Shown: one piece after another, positions 8,718 to 15,141 of the stretch | Position numbering within the stretch: position 1 is the first letter of the stretch | Layout of the letters: each line of letters starts with the position of its first letter | IMG/VR virus record: IMGVR_UViG_3300009103_000148 | Location: 1 to 24,493 of that record | DNA length: 24,493 bases | Direction: 5' to 3' (one strand) | DNA from: a virus | Program-made: the position numbers and the translations under genes | Notes under the pieces: model-generated | Database searches by the model: none | The model's input: only the letters and a program-made list of their open reading frames with translations | What the model was told of the DNA's origin: nothing

Positions 8718-9775
8718 TATATTACATCGTCTTTGCCGATACCCAGGACCCGAGCCTTCCATTCGGGCATTGACTCCAACCTGTCGGCTTCTTTCTTAAT
8801 TGTCGCCTTTTGCATTTCGGCAATCTTAACCATTACCTGCCTTTCCTCTTCACTTTGAAACATTTCGACCAAACTTAATATAGAAGCGTTTTCCTGGGTT
8901 CTGCTGGCTATGCGTTTGGCTCGATCACCATTGAGCTTGCTGATGAGACTTTCCATGCGTTTTTCGCACTGATTGTATTCTTCGCTTTTTGTTTTGAGAA
9001 TTTCCGCCAACCTTACTGTAAGGTCTTGTTGATCCTCGGCATCATTGAACATATCGTTTAACTTATCAACGGCGCCTTGAATATTTTTTAAATTAACATA
9101 ATCAATACAAACATTAATATATAAATTAACTTCATCAGAAGTTAAATCAGGCTTATCCCAAGTAGCCCTGATGAATTCAGCCTCAAAGAGATCGCGGTCA
9201 TCTTGATTGCGAAAATTGTTGATAACCAGACTGAATCGCGGCGATTGAATAAACTTTCCCACGGCTTCGATGCACTTTACCTTTTGTAGGTTAATTTTCG
9301 TGCAATCCAACTCCTGGGTGGTCGCGGCATTGACTCTACTTGTTATTTTTTCCAATCCCTCTGGTGGGCGATAAATATTACCCAATGCCGAATCCTCTGG
9401 ACTAACTCTCTCTGGAGCCTCTTTTCTTATAAGATCATTAATATCTATCACTTCTTTACTCAGTGGATATAAATGTTTTTCTGGAAAGACAAGTTGTGCT
9501 ATCTCAAAAGGTCGCATCTTGCCTTCTGCGCTGCTTAAAATGAATTCCTGTTGCTCTGTGGTGAATTTTGTTTTTTTCGCCTTCTCATGCTGCGTCGTCT
9601 TATATTTGGCTCCCTTGGATGCCAAATACTCCCTGACGGCGCGACCTTCCTTTGTGCGCCCATCTAAAGCCTGATTCATAAACGTGGCGCGAGTTAGTTC
9701 AATCAAATCCAATATATTGTCACAATTTTCATCTATAAAGGCTTCCTGCTCTTCTGTTAATTGTAATTTAGTCAT
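8717..9775 (-). CDS. Probable terminase small subunit / DNA-binding packaging protein
   Basis: A 352-residue protein encoded two genes before TerL. Its N-terminal 120 residues hold two related helical repeats: LTEEQEAFIDEN starting at 6 and FTTEQQEFILSS starting at about 71, each followed by a second helix and a loop with a Leu-rich third helix, consistent with paired helix-turn-helix units. The last 120 residues are helical and charged, suitable for coiled-coil oligomerisation. DNA-binding head plus oligomeric tail plus position fits a small terminase that recognises the packaging site, though at 352 residues it is large for that family. It overlaps the sigma-like gene by 8 bp. No direct family match was recognised, so this is an inference. 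Confidence 0.45.
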   Translation of the reverse strand: MTKLQLTEEQEAFIDENCDNILDLIELTRATFMNQALDGRTKEGRAVREYLASKGAKYKTTQHEKAKKTKFTTEQQEFILSSAEGKMRPFEIAQLVFPEKHLYPLSKEVIDINDLIRKEAPERVSPEDSALGNIYRPPEGLEKITSRVNAATTQELDCTKINLQKVKCIEAVGKFIQSPRFSLVINNFRNQDDRDLFEAEFIRATWDKPDLTSDEVNLYINVCIDYVNLKNIQGAVDKLNDMFNDAEDQQDLTVRLAEILKTKSEEYNQCEKRMESLISKLNGDRAKRIASRTQENASILSLVEMFQSEEERQVMVKIAEMQKATIKKEADRLESMPEWKARVLGIGKDDVI

Positions 9776-10502
9776 GATATATTATATCTGTGTTTTTTAA
9801 GATTCTTTCCGCTTTTGCTTTAAATTGCTTCTTTAAGTTCTTTATTTGCTTATAGCCCGCTTTTCTTCCTGATTCACTTGTCTTGTATCCCATCTTAACT
9901 GCAATCTCTTCATCAGTCATATTTTTTATAAAAAGCATCTCATATATTTCATACTGACGCGCATTAAGTACTTTCTTCATTGCTTTATGAAGTTTCCCTA
10001 CCGCTTTATCTATAATAAAGGTTCCAGATCCCAAGTGTTGCCTTTGTACATCATGGTGGTGGTTTTCCAGAGCCAGAGGCATTTTAACATCGTGAGCGGG
10101 TTTTTTAGTTTTTTCCCATTTGGCGTACAAGGGGCATTCACTACATTGCGTCCCACTCGGGGTAAAACCACACAATTCAGTAAAATCGCCTTTAGCTCCT
10201 GGGTCGGGATTTGGAGACTGGTTAAAAGGACAACTTAAACAGGGGCGTGCAAAATTACCATAGTAATTACGTAGAATATTTTTTAATTGGTTCGAAATTA
10301 ATCGATTCAACCATGGTTTTAGGGATCGTTCTTGATCCCATTGGTCCCATTTCACATAAACATGAAAACGTATAATTTGTTTAACATCATCAAAATCAAT
10401 CCAACTAACGGATTGCAAAAACCATCGACCCCTTCTTTTCTCTAATTCGGTGTCAACTGTTTTCGAGTGAAATTCGTAAGACTCTAATTTCTTTTTAGCC
10501 AC
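9768..10502 (-). CDS. Sigma-factor-like protein with a cysteine-rich insert
   Basis: A 244-residue protein. Residues 35-83 resemble sigma region 2: IDFDDVKQIIRFHVYVKW then LKPWLNRLISNQLKNILRNYY, matching the ECF pattern of DD-VQE followed by F-AWL-RI-N---D-LR. Residues 178-235 resemble region 4: LNARQYEIYEMLF, MTDEEIAVKMGY and a basic recognition helix. Between them five cysteines (88, 91, 111, 120, 123; two CxxC pairs) form a probable zinc or metal site not found in ordinary ECF sigmas. It probably redirects host RNA polymerase to phage promoters, possibly late ones. The start is a GTG at 10502 overlapping the zinc-ribbon gene stop. Position just upstream of the packaging genes supports a late-expression role; it could instead be a transcription cofactor. 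Confidence 0.6.
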   Translation of the reverse strand: MAKKKLESYEFHSKTVDTELEKRRGRWFLQSVSWIDFDDVKQIIRFHVYVKWDQWDQERSLKPWLNRLISNQLKNILRNYYGNFARPCLSCPFNQSPNPDPGAKGDFTELCGFTPSGTQCSECPLYAKWEKTKKPAHDVKMPLALENHHHDVQRQHLGSGTFIIDKAVGKLHKAMKKVLNARQYEIYEMLFIKNMTDEEIAVKMGYKTSESGRKAGYKQIKNLKKQFKAKAERILKNTDIIYHD

Positions 10503-10866
10503 CTATATCTTCGGATTGTCGTGAGGGGCGACAGGAGTCCATTGACTCCTCTAATGCATCCTTATCCGAAGGAGGAGGGGTTGGTCTATTGGTTCGCTGT
10601 ATATGAGCTTCGGGGGTTACTTGAGCCTCATTAATTAAGTCTCCTATCGTAGGCCGAGTAGCAGCCCCCTTACCTATATCATACTGCAAACCATTTTTCA
10701 ACCATTGACCCGCAGGGATCTCGGGTTTAGTTTCCTCTTCAATTACTTCCTGTTCTGAAGCTACCGCTTTTTCATGCATTGCATTACCGCAATTAGGACA
10801 AAAGTTAGGAGACTTCAGGCTATATTCCACCTTAAAACCACAATTCATGCAAAATTCGTGCGCCAT
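10495..10866 (-). CDS. Small zinc-ribbon protein, first gene of the packaging operon
   Basis: A 123-residue protein. Cys6-x2-Cys9 and Cys23-x2-Cys26 (FCMNCG, FCPNCG) form a classic zinc ribbon in the first 30 residues; the rest is acidic and Pro-rich and probably disordered. It overlaps the sigma-like gene by 8 bp and follows the best promoter in the left half, so it leads the operon that ends in TerL. A role beside the sigma-like factor, such as an RNA polymerase-binding partner, is a guess from adjacency. Confidence 0.65.
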   Translation of the reverse strand: MAHEFCMNCGFKVEYSLKSPNFCPNCGNAMHEKAVASEQEVIEEETKPEIPAGQWLKNGLQYDIGKGAATRPTIGDLINEAQVTPEAHIQRTNRPTPPPSDKDALEESMDSCRPSRQSEDIGG

Positions 10867-10872
10867 CTTATT

Positions 10873-10901
10873 ATTATATACTTTATAGGTTAAAAAATCA
10901 A
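10873..10901 (-). promoter_or_regulatory. Promoter of the packaging operon, leaderless geometry
   Basis: TTGATT (10896-10901), 17 bp, TATAAT (10873-10878, perfect consensus), 6 bp (AATAAG), ATG at 10866. Transcription should start at or next to the A of the ATG. Confidence 0.72.
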
Positions 10902-10923
10902 TTGAAATGGTGTTTCTATTATA

Positions 10924-11538
10924 CTATATTAAATATCCTGTTATTATTTTGGCTTGCTTCTTAAGGAATTCTTTGTTGTTTTCTGTACATTTTATATCGA
11001 ATCCTATTTCTTTGCATTTAGGTGAGGATTTTACATAGTCTACTCCTAAAATTCCTATTATTTTCCCATTTAAAGTTTTTAAGGGTACATTGGATATAGC
11101 CTCTACCCCTTTGTGTTGGAGCAATTGTACAAAAGAGACATCACTAATTGCCGAGATGTCGGAATAAGAATAATCACCTTCTTTTACTAGCTCACTAATA
11201 TAAGTGTGATAATTAGAGATTCTATGGTTTTGAGAATTTGAAGACTCCGCACTGATTCCGTGGCGCACCACCTCATAACTACAACTAAACTTTTGCTGCC
11301 CCCTACCCGAAAAATATTTTTCTCCATTATGAAATTCAAGAATATATGCCCTGTCCGCGCCTAACTCCTCAAGAGTAAACTGAAGAGCAGTATAAACATT
11401 GGCATTTTGAATGGTTTCACTTACCAAGCAGTTCTGTCGACGTTTTTCCATGTATTTCTTTCCCGCCCAAACACTAAATAAAGTAGCTCCAATAGAAACC
11501 AATGCAACTAATACTTCTGCTATCATTTCAATACCCAT
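10924..11538 (-). CDS. Membrane-anchored GAF-like protein
   Basis: A 204-residue protein. Residues 4-25 are one hydrophobic segment followed by KKYMEKRR, so the bulk should lie in the cytoplasm. Residues 50-200 look like a GAF-type small-molecule-binding fold: LGADRAYILEFHNG, then SYEVVRHGIS, and a final strand pair IGILGVDYV. GAF-like domains with one N-terminal helix occur in other phages, with unknown function. The gene is separated from its neighbours by 18 bp upstream and 57 bp downstream. A part in sensing or in lysis or exclusion at the membrane is possible; nothing in the sequence decides it. Confidence 0.55.
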   Translation of the reverse strand: MGIEMIAEVLVALVSIGATLFSVWAGKKYMEKRRQNCLVSETIQNANVYTALQFTLEELGADRAYILEFHNGEKYFSGRGQQKFSCSYEVVRHGISAESSNSQNHRISNYHTYISELVKEGDYSYSDISAISDVSFVQLLQHKGVEAISNVPLKTLNGKIIGILGVDYVKSSPKCKEIGFDIKCTENNKEFLKKQAKIITGYLI

Positions 11539-11556
11539 TAATTATTAATACACTTT

Positions 11557-11751
11557 TTATGTCGAAGGTGGTGGAGGAGGATCGTAGATTGTAGTTCCTG
11601 GATTATTTGACACCTTTAAGACTACCGCCGCTTTCTTTGCTACATATAAAATGGTTTTTTTTACTACGGCAACAACGACAGATATGGTTTCAGCTTTATT
11701 TTCAGACCCACGGGTAAGGTCTTCGGAAGGCTTTCTGGGATTTGCGCCCAT
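11557..11751 (-). CDS. Small protein with hydrophobic centre and poly-Pro tail
   Basis: A 64-residue product. Residues 22-46 are mainly Val, Ala, Ile and Leu interrupted by lysines (a possible amphipathic or weak membrane helix) and the end is YDPPPPPST. The ATG overlaps the upstream stop as TAATG, which supports the gene being real and translated by coupling. No family recognised. Confidence 0.5.
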   Translation of the reverse strand: MGANPRKPSEDLTRGSENKAETISVVVAVVKKTILYVAKKAAVVLKVSNNPGTTIYDPPPPPST

Positions 11752-12134
11752 TAGACATTATGCTTTTCCATGACGATAAAAAGGCCCGAACCTTCTTTTC
11801 CTGCAGTAGGATTTAAAACAGTACGAGCATAACTAAAGCCCCACGTGTCTGCATAAACTAATCCTGTTAATGTACTGTCTGTAATATCAAAAGCCGCAAC
11901 TTCCGTCCAGTAATCTTTCGTTTGGGAGACTTCTACTGTAAATTTTCCACTTACTGCATTTGGAGCACTGACTCCAGTTGGATTGGCAATACATTGATAA
12001 GAATGTAATGAATAAGGGGCCACATCAACGATTGTACCTGTTATAGGTATCTCTCCCGACGTTGTAATAACCGTTGATCTTAATGCTGTACCATCTGATT
12101 TATCGGCCCAAATATTATTACCAATTACTTTCAT
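11751..12134 (-). CDS. Small beta-rich protein, first gene of the left minus block
   Basis: A 127-residue protein rich in Thr, Val, Ser and Gly with alternating hydrophobic positions, as in a beta-sandwich virion or adsorption protein; there is no signal peptide or membrane helix. The pattern YARTVLNPTAGKEGSGLFIVM recalls small phage tail or head beta domains only in a general way. It is the promoter-proximal gene of the leftward block and overlaps the next gene. Function unknown. Confidence 0.5.
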   Translation of the reverse strand: MKVIGNNIWADKSDGTALRSTVITTSGEIPITGTIVDVAPYSLHSYQCIANPTGVSAPNAVSGKFTVEVSQTKDYWTEVAAFDITDSTLTGLVYADTWGFSYARTVLNPTAGKEGSGLFIVMEKHNV

Positions 12135-12196
12135 TCAATAATGATTACACAACGAGAGTGGTTTTTTCTTGAAAAAAGTGTATTATATATATGTAG
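12135..12196. promoter_or_regulatory. Divergent control region between left block and plus-strand genes
   Basis: 62 bp separate the leftward start at 12134 and the rightward start at 12197. It is AT-rich, with TATTAT at 12181-12186 in the rightward direction (10 bp before the ATG) and ATTACACAA-type AT blocks on the other side. Neither side shows the clean -35, 17 bp, -10, 6 bp geometry found elsewhere, so exact promoters are not assigned. Confidence 0.4.
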
Positions 12197-12430
12197 ATGA
12201 AAAAAAGGTTGCAAAAAGTCGCTGCACCGAACGGGAATGTCGAGGTCTTGATTGGAGACGAACCTCCTTCTAGTCACGATATAATGCAAGCCGTTGCAAA
12301 ATCTTTCAGTATTTATGAAGCTACCGTTTGGTTAAATACCCCAATGCAAGCGCTTCAAGATAAAACGCCCGCCGAGGCTATGAAAGAAGGCTTGATAGAT
12401 GAAGTATTTCAATTAGTTAAAAAACTATAA
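12197..12430 (+). CDS. Solitary toxin-binding-type (MbcA/ParS/Xre antitoxin C-terminal, DUF2384-like) protein
   Basis: A 77-residue protein. Residues 43-76 (AVWLNTPMQALQDKTPAEAM, then the helix LIDEVFQLVKKL) match the general pattern of the C-terminal domain of MbcA/ParS/Xre-type antitoxins: W-L-x-T-P-x-x-A-L-x-x-x-x-P-x-E, then a closing amphipathic helix. In toxin-antitoxin systems this domain binds a RES-type toxin. Here there is no N-terminal helix-turn-helix and no toxin beside it, so a free antitoxin that neutralises a host toxin is an attractive inference. The same pattern also occurs in other small phage proteins of unknown role. It stands alone after the divergent region. Confidence 0.5.
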   Translation: MKKRLQKVAAPNGNVEVLIGDEPPSSHDIMQAVAKSFSIYEATVWLNTPMQALQDKTPAEAMKEGLIDEVFQLVKKL

Positions 12431-12676
12431 ATACTTAGTTAGTTTAAATAGTCTGGAGGATATACCCCTTCGGATTTTTTTGGGTCCGACCATATTTCAC
12501 AAAACCCCTTTTCCCCGAGCGAGTGAGAATAACCACCCCCCACCTCACCACAAAAACACAAAAAACATTTTAATCTAAAAAAACGGGAGGGGTCATAAAA
12601 AAACATTTTCTCACCACATCTAATTTCGCGAAAAATAAATCTTGCAATCTCAGGCAAAATAGACGATAATATAGGC
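12431..12676. other. Intergenic region with short A-rich direct repeats and promoter
   Basis: 246 bp without a supported gene. It holds the first copies of an element reading AAAAAACATTTTCTCACCA (about 12560-12570, partial, and 12597-12616) and ends in the promoter of the next gene. No double palindrome is present here, unlike the other intergenic regions to the right. Confidence 0.5.
12642..12670 (+). promoter_or_regulatory. Promoter, leaderless geometry
   Basis: TTGCAA (12642-12647), 17 bp, GATAAT (12665-12670), 6 bp (ATAGGC), ATG at 12677. Confidence 0.6.
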
Positions 12677-12991
12677 ATGATTGAAAAATTCACAAATCCA
12701 ATAGAAACCCACGACTTGTTCGCCTCTCATCTAGATAAGGGTAACTTTTCCGTGGCTCAACAGCTCATCAACATTCGGGTGCAAGCTTCAGCAATAGCTC
12801 AACAGGCAGACGATAAACTCCAAGAAGATGGCGAATATGCAAAAGTCTACGCTGAACACATTGCCAACTGGCTTCTTGAAATCGCTTGCGTAGCAAACCA
12901 AGCAGTCGAGCAGTTAGTTATGACAAACGCAGATGTCATTCCCGAAAAACTGACACCACCACCACCAGCCGAAAACTGCTTAGTGCTATGA
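12677..12991 (+). CDS. Helical small protein, unknown function
   Basis: A 104-residue, mostly alpha-helical protein (long Ala/Gln/Glu-rich stretches between residues 20 and 85) with a Pro-rich tail (KLTPPPP). No domain recognised. It begins at a leaderless-type promoter and its stop overlaps the start of a 17-residue membrane microprotein (ATGA), making a two-gene unit that ends in a terminator. Confidence 0.6.
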   Translation: MIEKFTNPIETHDLFASHLDKGNFSVAQQLINIRVQASAIAQQADDKLQEDGEYAKVYAEHIANWLLEIACVANQAVEQLVMTNADVIPEKLTPPPPAENCLVL

Positions 12992-13041
12992 TACTGATAG
13001 CCGTAGCTGTTTTCTTCTTGTCGTTTCTAATAAAGCACTAG
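12988..13041 (+). CDS. 17-residue membrane microprotein, copy 1
   Basis: MILIAVAVFFLSFLIKH: one uninterrupted hydrophobic helix ending in Lys-His. The ATG overlaps the stop of the preceding gene (ATGA), so translation is coupled. Two other loci (15076-15129 and 16345-16398, opposite strand) encode products of the same length with the same pattern: MI at the start, VxVF in the middle, LS, and IKH at the end. Conservation of the protein with diverged DNA is the evidence that this very short frame is a gene. Probably a single-span inner-membrane peptide; function unknown. Confidence 0.7.
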   Translation: MILIAVAVFFLSFLIKH

Positions 13042-13057
13042 AAAAACATTAACTAAC

Positions 13058-13090
13058 CAAAAAGCCTCGCCTTAGTGCGAGGCTTTTTTA
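13058..13090 (+). terminator. Rho-independent terminator
   Basis: AAAGCCTCGC, loop CTTAGT, GCGAGGCTTTTTT: a GC-rich 9-10 bp stem followed by a U-run, 20 bp after the microprotein stop. Confidence 0.88.
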
Positions 13091-13178
13091 TGCACCACAT
13101 AAACACAATCTCACCACATAAACACAAACGCACCAAAAAAACATTTTCTCACCATCTATACTCTAGCATACTCCGTTA

Positions 13179-13249
13179 CCTAAGTGCCTGATAGGCAACG
13201 ACTTACGCACCTTGGGGCTTTGTAAACCCTTGATATACAACGACTTACG
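13179..13249. repeat. Double-palindrome repeat, copy 1
   Basis: Left arm pair GTGCCTGATAGGCAAC-type, spacer with CTTGGGGC, right arm pair CCCTTGATATACAA ending CGACTTACG. It lies 114 bp upstream of the plus-strand -35 at 13364; copy 2 has nearly the same distance (116 bp). Confidence 0.75.
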
Positions 13250-13363
13250 AATCTCCTACTAGGGTAGCGTACAATCTCACCACATAAACACAAACGCACC
13301 AAAAAAACATTTTCTCACCATTAATGTTTTCTGTAAAAAACTTTCACTAAAGCAAAAAAAAAC

Positions 13364-13392
13364 TTGTGTTTCTCGGCTAATTCCCTTACATT
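13364..13392 (+). promoter_or_regulatory. Promoter, leaderless geometry
   Basis: TTGTGT (13364-13369), 17 bp, TACATT (13387-13392), 6 bp (GTATGC), ATG at 13399. The segment upstream (AATGTTTTCTGTAAAAA, then CTTTCACTA) is shared with the promoter at 14103. Confidence 0.65.
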
Positions 13393-13398
13393 GTATGC

Positions 13399-13599
13399 AT
13401 GAACGAATTCAACAGAGCATATAGAATAATTGAGTTAATCAATCAACACAATAAACAAGGCGACTTTTGGACAAAATTCGCTAAGTCAACAGCTTCCATC
13501 GTAGGGCGAAAGATTCGCCTTGCTAAGGCACAAGAACATTTCGATACAGCCAAAGATCTCAATAAATCACTTCTTTTCTCTAACCTAAAAAACAGCTAA
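13399..13599 (+). CDS. Small basic helical protein, unknown function
   Basis: 66 residues, basic (many Lys and Arg), predicted helical, soluble. No family recognised. First of a two-gene unit; the next ATG follows its stop by 6 bp. Confidence 0.55.
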   Translation: MNEFNRAYRIIELINQHNKQGDFWTKFAKSTASIVGRKIRLAKAQEHFDTAKDLNKSLLFSNLKNS

Positions 13600-13605
13600 A
13601 ACATT

Positions 13606-13806
13606 ATGTACTATATAATCAGCTTAGACGGATTCTACTTCATAGGTAAAGCTTGCCAACAGCTAGCTAGCCAAGAACACGCTTTCAAGTTTCCCTTGTT
13701 GGCTCAAGCCAAAGAAGAACTTGCTCGGTGGCGTGGTAACCACCCCAACGCCCGAATCCTAGAGGTCAACCAATGGGAGCGTTACATGAAACCAGTCGTA
13801 GCCTAA
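13606..13806 (+). CDS. Small protein, unknown function
   Basis: 66 residues starting MYYIISLDGFYF, an alternating hydrophobic N-terminus like a beta hairpin, then a helix (LAQAKEELARWRG) and a closing strand (ARILEVNQWERYMKP). A small alpha/beta fold; similar small proteins with a Tyr-rich first strand are common in phage accessory regions but I cannot name a family. Followed within 25 bp by a terminator. Confidence 0.55.
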   Translation: MYYIISLDGFYFIGKACQQLASQEHAFKFPLLAQAKEELARWRGNHPNARILEVNQWERYMKPVVA

Positions 13807-13824
13807 AAAAACATTAACTAACCA

Positions 13825-13854
13825 AAAAGCCCCGCCTTAGTGCGGGGCTTTTTT
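13825..13854 (+). terminator. Rho-independent terminator
   Basis: AAAAAGCCCCGC, loop CTTAGT, GCGGGGCTTTTTT. Same loop as the terminator at 13058. Confidence 0.88.
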
Positions 13855-13915
13855 ATGCACCACATCTCACCAAAAAAACATTTTCTCACCACTTATACCT
13901 TACAATACCCTGTTG

Positions 13916-13986
13916 CGTAAGTGCCTGATAGGCAACGACTTACGAAGCCCCGAGTTTCGTAAACCCTTGATATACAACGACTTACG
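13916..13986. repeat. Double-palindrome repeat, copy 2
   Basis: CGTAAGTGCCTGATAGGCAA then CGACTTACG, spacer with CCCCGAGTTT, second palindrome through TTGATATACAA to CGACTTACG. Confidence 0.8.
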
Positions 13987-14102
13987 AATCTCTCCCCTGA
14001 GGGCAGAGTATAAACACACCACATAAACGCAAACGCACCAAAAAAACATTTTCTCACCAGAAATGTTTTCTGTAAAAACTTTCACTAGAGCGAAAATAAA
14101 TC

Positions 14103-14131
14103 TTGCGTTTAGGGGTAAATGCCCTTACATT
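14103..14131 (+). promoter_or_regulatory. Promoter, leaderless geometry
   Basis: TTGCGT (14103-14108), 17 bp, TACATT (14126-14131), 6 bp (GTTAAT), ATG at 14138. This fixes the gene start; a longer frame opening at 14063 would run through the promoter. Confidence 0.7.
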
Positions 14132-14137
14132 GTTAAT

Positions 14138-14317
14138 ATGATAACAAAGGGAAAAACCTTACTAAGAAAAGAATTCGAGTCTTTTAGCGATGCCATTGAC
14201 CGCTTGCTTTCCAAGTGGACAGCGGAAAGAATAGCTAGTGATAAATTCAAACACCTTAGAAGCAAAAACCACAGACCCAACCTTAAAAAAATAAGAGGAA
14301 TAAAAAATCATGACTAA
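14138..14317 (+). CDS. Small basic protein, unknown function
   Basis: 59 residues, strongly basic, particularly the tail (HLRSKNHRPNLKKIRG), which suggests nucleic-acid binding. First gene of a three-gene unit; its end overlaps the next gene by 8 bp. No family recognised. Confidence 0.55.
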   Translation: MITKGKTLLRKEFESFSDAIDRLLSKWTAERIASDKFKHLRSKNHRPNLKKIRGIKNHD

Positions 14318-14477
14318 ACGACACTTCGAAGCCATTGCCGAAACTTGTAACTTGTCTTATACTCACGCACCGAATCCGCTCGTAGTGGAAACGCTCATCG
14401 TTAACTTAGCGGATAGGTTCGAGAAATTCAACCCTAACTTCAATCGCTCAAAGTTCCTTGCCGCAGCCTTAGCCTAA
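14310..14477 (+). CDS. Short phage protein with NPNFNRSKFLAA motif
   Basis: 55 residues, MTKRHFEAIAE at the start and FNPNFNRSKFLAAALA at the end. Many tailed phages carry a short protein of this form (a basic start, a helix, then F-x-x-x-NPxFxRxxFLxA); its function is unknown. An AGAGG ribosome site lies 12 bp before the ATG at 14310, inside the end of the preceding gene. Confidence 0.65.
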   Translation: MTKRHFEAIAETCNLSYTHAPNPLVVETLIVNLADRFEKFNPNFNRSKFLAAALA

Positions 14478-14501
14478 AAAACATAAACCAACCAAAAAAT
14501 C

Positions 14502-14597
14502 ATGAATCATCTAGAAACACCTTTAAATATTCTTTCCGTTACTGCCGTTTTCTATGTCGTTCATATCGTTGTCATGGACTGGATGAGAATGCTATAA
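14502..14597 (+). CDS. 31-residue membrane microprotein
   Basis: Begins MNHLETPL; residues 8-25 (NILSVTAVFYVVHIVVMD) are one hydrophobic segment, ending WMRML. It sits between the preceding gene and the terminator at 14614, the same unit-terminal place taken by the 17-residue microproteins. No paralogue in the window, so support is position and composition only. Confidence 0.5.
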   Translation: MNHLETPLNILSVTAVFYVVHIVVMDWMRML

Positions 14598-14613
14598 AAA
14601 ACATTAACTCACC

Positions 14614-14645
14614 AAAAAGCCCTGCCTAAGTGCAGGGCTTTTTTT
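14614..14645 (+). terminator. Rho-independent terminator
   Basis: AAAAAGCCCTGC, loop CTAAGT, GCAGGGCTTTTTTT, ending the three-gene unit 14138-14597. Confidence 0.88.
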
Positions 14646-14703
14646 GCACCATATAAACACAAAAAACATTTTCTCACCATCTGTACCCTGACATACTCCG
14701 TTC

Positions 14704-14774
14704 TGTAAGTGCCTGATAGTCAACGACTTACGAAGCTCCGAGTTTCGTAAACCCTTGATATATAACGAGTTATA
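14704..14774. repeat. Double-palindrome repeat, copy 3
   Basis: First palindrome good (GTAAGTGCCTGATAGTCAAC, then GACTTACG); second degraded at its end (GAGTTATAA). Not next to a promoter. Confidence 0.75.
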
Positions 14775-14877
14775 AAAGTTCTCTAACCCACTGATAGTCA
14801 AGGGGTTGCAAAACCCCCAGAAAAAAAAAGAAAAGAAAAAAGACTTATTTAGTTTATTTAGATATTTGGAGCTGGCG

Positions 14878-14948
14878 GAACTCGCTGATACCCAATGACT
14901 TACGCACCTCCGAGCTTCGTAAGTCGTTGATAGGCAACGAGTTATGAA
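14878..14948. repeat. Double-palindrome repeat, copy 4
   Basis: First palindrome truncated on its left (AACTCGCTGATACCCAATG); second ends GAGTTATG. Its right half begins the 138-bp duplication. Confidence 0.65.
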
Positions 14949-15057
14949 ATGTACGAAAACGAAAGCCGCAAGGCGAAAAAAGGTTATTTAACACTATTTA
15001 ACGTAAGTCCTTCGGAATCAACCACTTATGAACCTCGGAGCTCCGTAAGCCGTTGAT
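14920..15057. repeat. 138-bp duplication, copy A
   Basis: Matches 15837-15974 at a constant offset of 917 bp with about two mismatches before it diverges. It includes half of one double palindrome, a 55-bp link containing AAAGCCGCAAGGCG, and most of the next palindrome. Confidence 0.85.
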
Positions 15058-15072
15058 AACCAACGAGTTATG
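15002..15072. repeat. Double-palindrome repeat, copy 5
   Basis: First loop changed to TTCGGAATCAACC, second palindrome CGTAAGCCGTTGATAACCAA. It lies just downstream of the leftward microprotein gene. Confidence 0.75.
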
Positions 15073-15075
15073 AAA

Positions 15076-15129
15076 CTAATGTTTAATAAAAAAGCTCAAA
15101 AAGAAAACGAGGACGCAGACTAGAATCAT
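15076..15129 (-). CDS. 17-residue membrane microprotein, copy 2
   Basis: MILVCVLVFFLSFFIKH, same length and pattern as the copies at 12988 and 16345. It starts 12 bp after the stop of the upstream 99-residue gene, with a purine-rich GGGGGAAATAGG just before the ATG acting as a likely ribosome site. It is the last gene before the convergent region. A single membrane-spanning helix with no room for another domain. Confidence 0.7.
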   Translation of the reverse strand: MILVCVLVFFLSFFIKH

Positions 15130-15141
15130 CCTATTTCCCCC

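Larger units (their letters stand above)
13042..13398. other. Gene-free interval: terminator, A-rich repeats, double palindrome, promoter
   Basis: 357 bp without a gene. In order: terminator (13058-13090), CACATAAACACA and AAAAAACATTTTCTCACCA elements (13091-13155), double palindrome (13179-13249), a second set of the same elements (13272-13320), then a promoter cassette. The last 75 bp closely resemble the cassette at 14062-14137, so this is a duplicated control module. Confidence 0.6.
13807..14137. other. Gene-free interval: terminator, A-rich repeats, double palindrome, promoter
   Basis: 331 bp with the same order of parts as 13042-13398: terminator, AAAAAACATTTTCTCACCA element (13872-13891), double palindrome (13916-13986), CACATAAACGCA and the A-rich element again (14018-14059), and a promoter. 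It is a second copy of one cassette. Confidence 0.6.
14598..15075. other. Convergent gene-free region with three double palindromes
   Basis: 478 bp between the rightward and leftward blocks. Contents: terminator (14614-14645), an A-rich element (14660-14679), three double palindromes (14704, 14878, 15002), a single half palindrome near 14790 followed by GGGGTTGCAAAACCCCC (14797-14813), and a purine run (14819-14842). It is the densest stretch of the repeat, so a replication or recombination role is conceivable; I see no origin signature. Confidence 0.5.

Noticed and set aside
12439-12693. 84-codon minus-strand frame
   Set aside because: It crosses A-rich repeats and the promoter of the plus-strand gene at 12677, and has no promoter or ribosome site of its own.
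13900-14085. Minus-strand frame across the second plus-block control region (and the similar one at 14604-14801)
   Set aside because: These read through double palindromes and A-rich repeats; the similar protein texts come from the repeats, not from genes.
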